Shown in pieces: positions 62,666 to 64,000 of a stretch of DNA of 64,000 nt. A program made the position numbers and the translations under genes. The notes below the pieces were generated by a model that saw nothing but the letters and a program-made list of their open reading frames with translations, was not told the origin of the DNA and did no database searches. Each line of letters opens with the position of its first letter. Within the stretch, counting starts at the first letter, position 1. The stretch covers positions 3,720,001 through 3,784,000 of the forward strand of contig NZ_REFU01000001.1 of the NCBI RefSeq assembly GCF_003688915.1. Reading direction: 5' to 3'. This stretch comes from Rhodococcus sp. SBT000017 (GTDB lineage: Bacteria; Actinomycetota; Actinomycetes; Mycobacteriales; Mycobacteriaceae).

Positions 62666-63601
62666 TCAGAGCTGCTGGAGAACCTCGGATGCGACGAGTT
62701 CGAGGTGATCGAGGTCGGTGAGGTCCATGGTCTGCAGGTACACGCGTGTCGCGCCGATGGCTCCGAAGCTGCCGATTCTGTCGACGAGTTCGGCGGGGCT
62801 ACCGGCGGCACCGTTCTCGCGTAGCTCCGATACCTCGCGGCCGATGGCGGCGGCGCGTCGTGCAATTTCTTCTTCGGTGCGGCCGCAGCAGAGGACGAGG
62901 GCGTTGGAGTAGACGAGCGAGTCGGGGTCGCGATCGGCGGCTGTGCAGGCTGCGCGGACTCGACCGAACTGGGTCTCGGTGTCGGCCAGGGAGGCGAAGG
63001 GGATGTTGAATTCGTCGGCGTACTTCGCGGCGAGTGCTGGGGTGCGCTTCTTGCCTCCGCCGCCGATGACGATGGGCGGGTGGGGTGTCTGCACCGGCTT
63101 GGGGAGCGCAGGGGAGTCGGTGACGGGGTAGTGAGTGCCTGCGTGCGAGAAGGGCTCGCCGACGGGTGTGTTCCACAGTCCGGTGATGATGGCCAGTTGC
63201 TCCTCTAGTCGGTCGAAGCGTTCGCCGAGCGGCGGGAACGGAATGCCGTAGGCCTTGTGCTCGTCCTCGAACCAGCCGGCTCCGAGGCCGAGGTCCACGC
63301 GACCACCGCTCATGGCGTCGACCTGGGCGACGCTGATGGCGAGCGGCCCCGGGTAGCGGAAGGTCGCAGAGGTGACGAGGGTGCCCAGTCGAATGGTCGA
63401 GGTTTCGCGGGCGAGCCCGGCCAGGGTGATCCACGCGTCGGTGGGTCCGGGGCCGCCGTCGCCGCTCATCGCGAGGTAGTGGTCGGACCGGAAGAATGCG
63501 CCGTAGCCGAATTCCTCGGCAGCTTTCGCGACGCGGAGCAGTTCGTCGTACGTGGCGCCCTGTTGCGGTTCGGTGAAGACGCGTAGCTCGATGGAAGTCA
63601 T
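62666..63601 (-). CDS. LLM-class F420-dependent oxidoreductase
   Basis: 311 residues, luciferase-like TIM barrel. EFGYGAFFRSDHYLAMSG, GTLVTSATFRYPGPLA, GRVDLGLGAGWFEDEH and PHPPIVIGGGGKKR match the F420-dependent group of actinobacteria. The ATG at 63601 begins the conserved sequence; upstream residues do not. Substrate unknown. Confidence 0.88.
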   Translation of the reverse strand: MTSIELRVFTEPQQGATYDELLRVAKAAEEFGYGAFFRSDHYLAMSGDGGPGPTDAWITLAGLARETSTIRLGTLVTSATFRYPGPLAISVAQVDAMSGGRVDLGLGAGWFEDEHKAYGIPFPPLGERFDRLEEQLAIITGLWNTPVGEPFSHAGTHYPVTDSPALPKPVQTPHPPIVIGGGGKKRTPALAAKYADEFNIPFASLADTETQFGRVRAACTAADRDPDSLVYSNALVLCCGRTEEEIARRAAAIGREVSELRENGAAGSPAELVDRIGSFGAIGATRVYLQTMDLTDLDHLELVASEVLQQL

Positions 63602-63662
63602 GTTCGTCAGCCTAAACAGAGGATTCACGGGACCGCTGACGGTGGCTGTGTCAAATCACCAT

Positions 63663-63781
63663 CGATCCACAGCCCGAGTTGGTATTCGGTACACCGCGAG
63701 ACCGACTCGAAGCTTTGACCTGTGGATAGAAACCGGCACAGGCCCCGATTCTGTGGATCGATCTGTGGATACTGTGGATAA
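63663..63781. other. Cluster of five DnaA-box-like 9-mers
   Basis: TGTGGATAG (63721), TGTGGATCG (63752), TGTGGATAC (63764) and TGTGGATAA (63773) on the plus strand, and CGATCCACA (63663) on the other. TGTGGATAA is the exact complement of the consensus box TTATCCACA. They fill most of the 278-bp gap before the rhodanese gene, and DnaA binding is inferred. Confidence 0.6.
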
Positions 63782-63878
63782 CTTCTGTGACTGCAGTGAC
63801 GTAGGTCATAGCGAGGCGACGCTTCCGTCGCGAGGACACGGGTGGCAGGCCCGCGCGGACGCGTGACAAGATCGAGGT

Positions 63879-64000
63879 GTGTCTCATCCCGAGCAGTCGC
63901 CTGCCGTCACCGTCGATCGTCTCCCGGTGCCGTTCCCGACGGCGGCCATCCTGCTCGACGTCCGCGAGGACGACGAGTGGCGGGCCGGACACGCACCCGA
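63879..64000 (+). CDS. Rhodanese-domain protein (3' end outside window)
   Basis: Visible 40 codons from a GTG at 63879: SHPEQSPAVTVDRLPVPFPTA, then ILLDVREDDEWRAGHAP, the N-terminal motif of rhodanese/thiosulfate-sulfurtransferase domains. The catalytic Cys loop lies beyond the edge. Start and length are tentative. Confidence 0.75.
   Translation, partial: MSHPEQSPAVTVDRLPVPFPTAAILLDVREDDEWRAGHAP

Noticed and set aside
63663..63781. Chromosomal origin (oriC) interpretation of the DnaA-box cluster
   Set aside because: No dnaA, dnaN, recF, gyrB or rnpA/rpmH genes lie nearby and no clear AT-rich unwinding element is present.

Overview
The window is high-GC actinobacterial chromosome. Gene content points to Corynebacteriales, most likely Rhodococcus or a close Nocardiaceae relative: a mycobacterial-type cutinase, a DUF222/HNH (13E12-type) protein, WhiB, DUF5313, DUF6474, an F420-type luciferase-like oxidoreductase, a Ser-Gly-Gly secretory lipase, and many GTG starts with 4-nt operon overlaps. 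This assignment is from family knowledge; no rRNA or tRNA is present to confirm it. Both edges cut genes: galT at the left, a rhodanese-domain protein at the right.

Layout. 1-3222: galT-galK plus a sugar-ABC ATPase. 3230-8307: secreted cutinase, an unknown secreted protein, a broken SMP-30-like gene, a beta-propeller membrane protein and a GNAT enzyme. 8310-9843: an IS3-family element. 9852-15483: a MerR regulator with a clear operator, a kinase/regulator/DUF4097 operon, a domain-permuted photolyase-like protein, and fmdB facing fmdA. 16752-25063: assorted enzymes (two aldo/keto reductases, two N-acetyltransferases, a class IV aminotransferase), a DUF222/HNH protein and small membrane proteins. 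25067-27634: a serine hydrolase and a catalytic-core-only threonyl-tRNA synthetase preceded by what looks like a threonine attenuator. 27841-37253: TetR/VOC facing a chloroperoxidase-like hydrolase, RraA, DUF5313, amidohydrolase, WhiB, a TipA-like MerR regulator, lipase, succinate-semialdehyde dehydrogenase and a second beta-propeller protein. 37374-39866: MarR and a DHA2 drug exporter. 40063-43760: an Fe3+-type ABC importer. 43879-46666: an orphan antitoxin, VOC, TDT exporter and LysR. 46685-48704: a type II restriction-modification pair (GIY-YIG nuclease and 5-cytosine methylase). 48753-51482: a copper-handling operon (membrane protein, ycnI, copC, copD). 51497-57706: DUF6474, a RecB-like nuclease, SDR, and an Mn riboswitch-TMEM165 gene followed by two sensor kinases. 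57914-64000: siderophore-binding lipoprotein with a sucrase/ferredoxin-like protein, superoxide dismutase, acyltransferase, LLM oxidoreductase and a cluster of DnaA-box-like sequences ahead of the rhodanese gene.

The most notable items are (1) a leader peptide with three consecutive Thr codons, followed by mutually exclusive hairpins upstream of a truncated ThrRS; (2) a photolyase-like protein whose FAD domain precedes its Rossmann-like domain and which carries four cysteines spaced much as in Fe-S bacterial photolyases; (3) a manganese riboswitch whose transcription unit appears to run into a kinase pair that has no response regulator; and (4) several well-formed operators (two MerR-type, one duplicated TetR-type).
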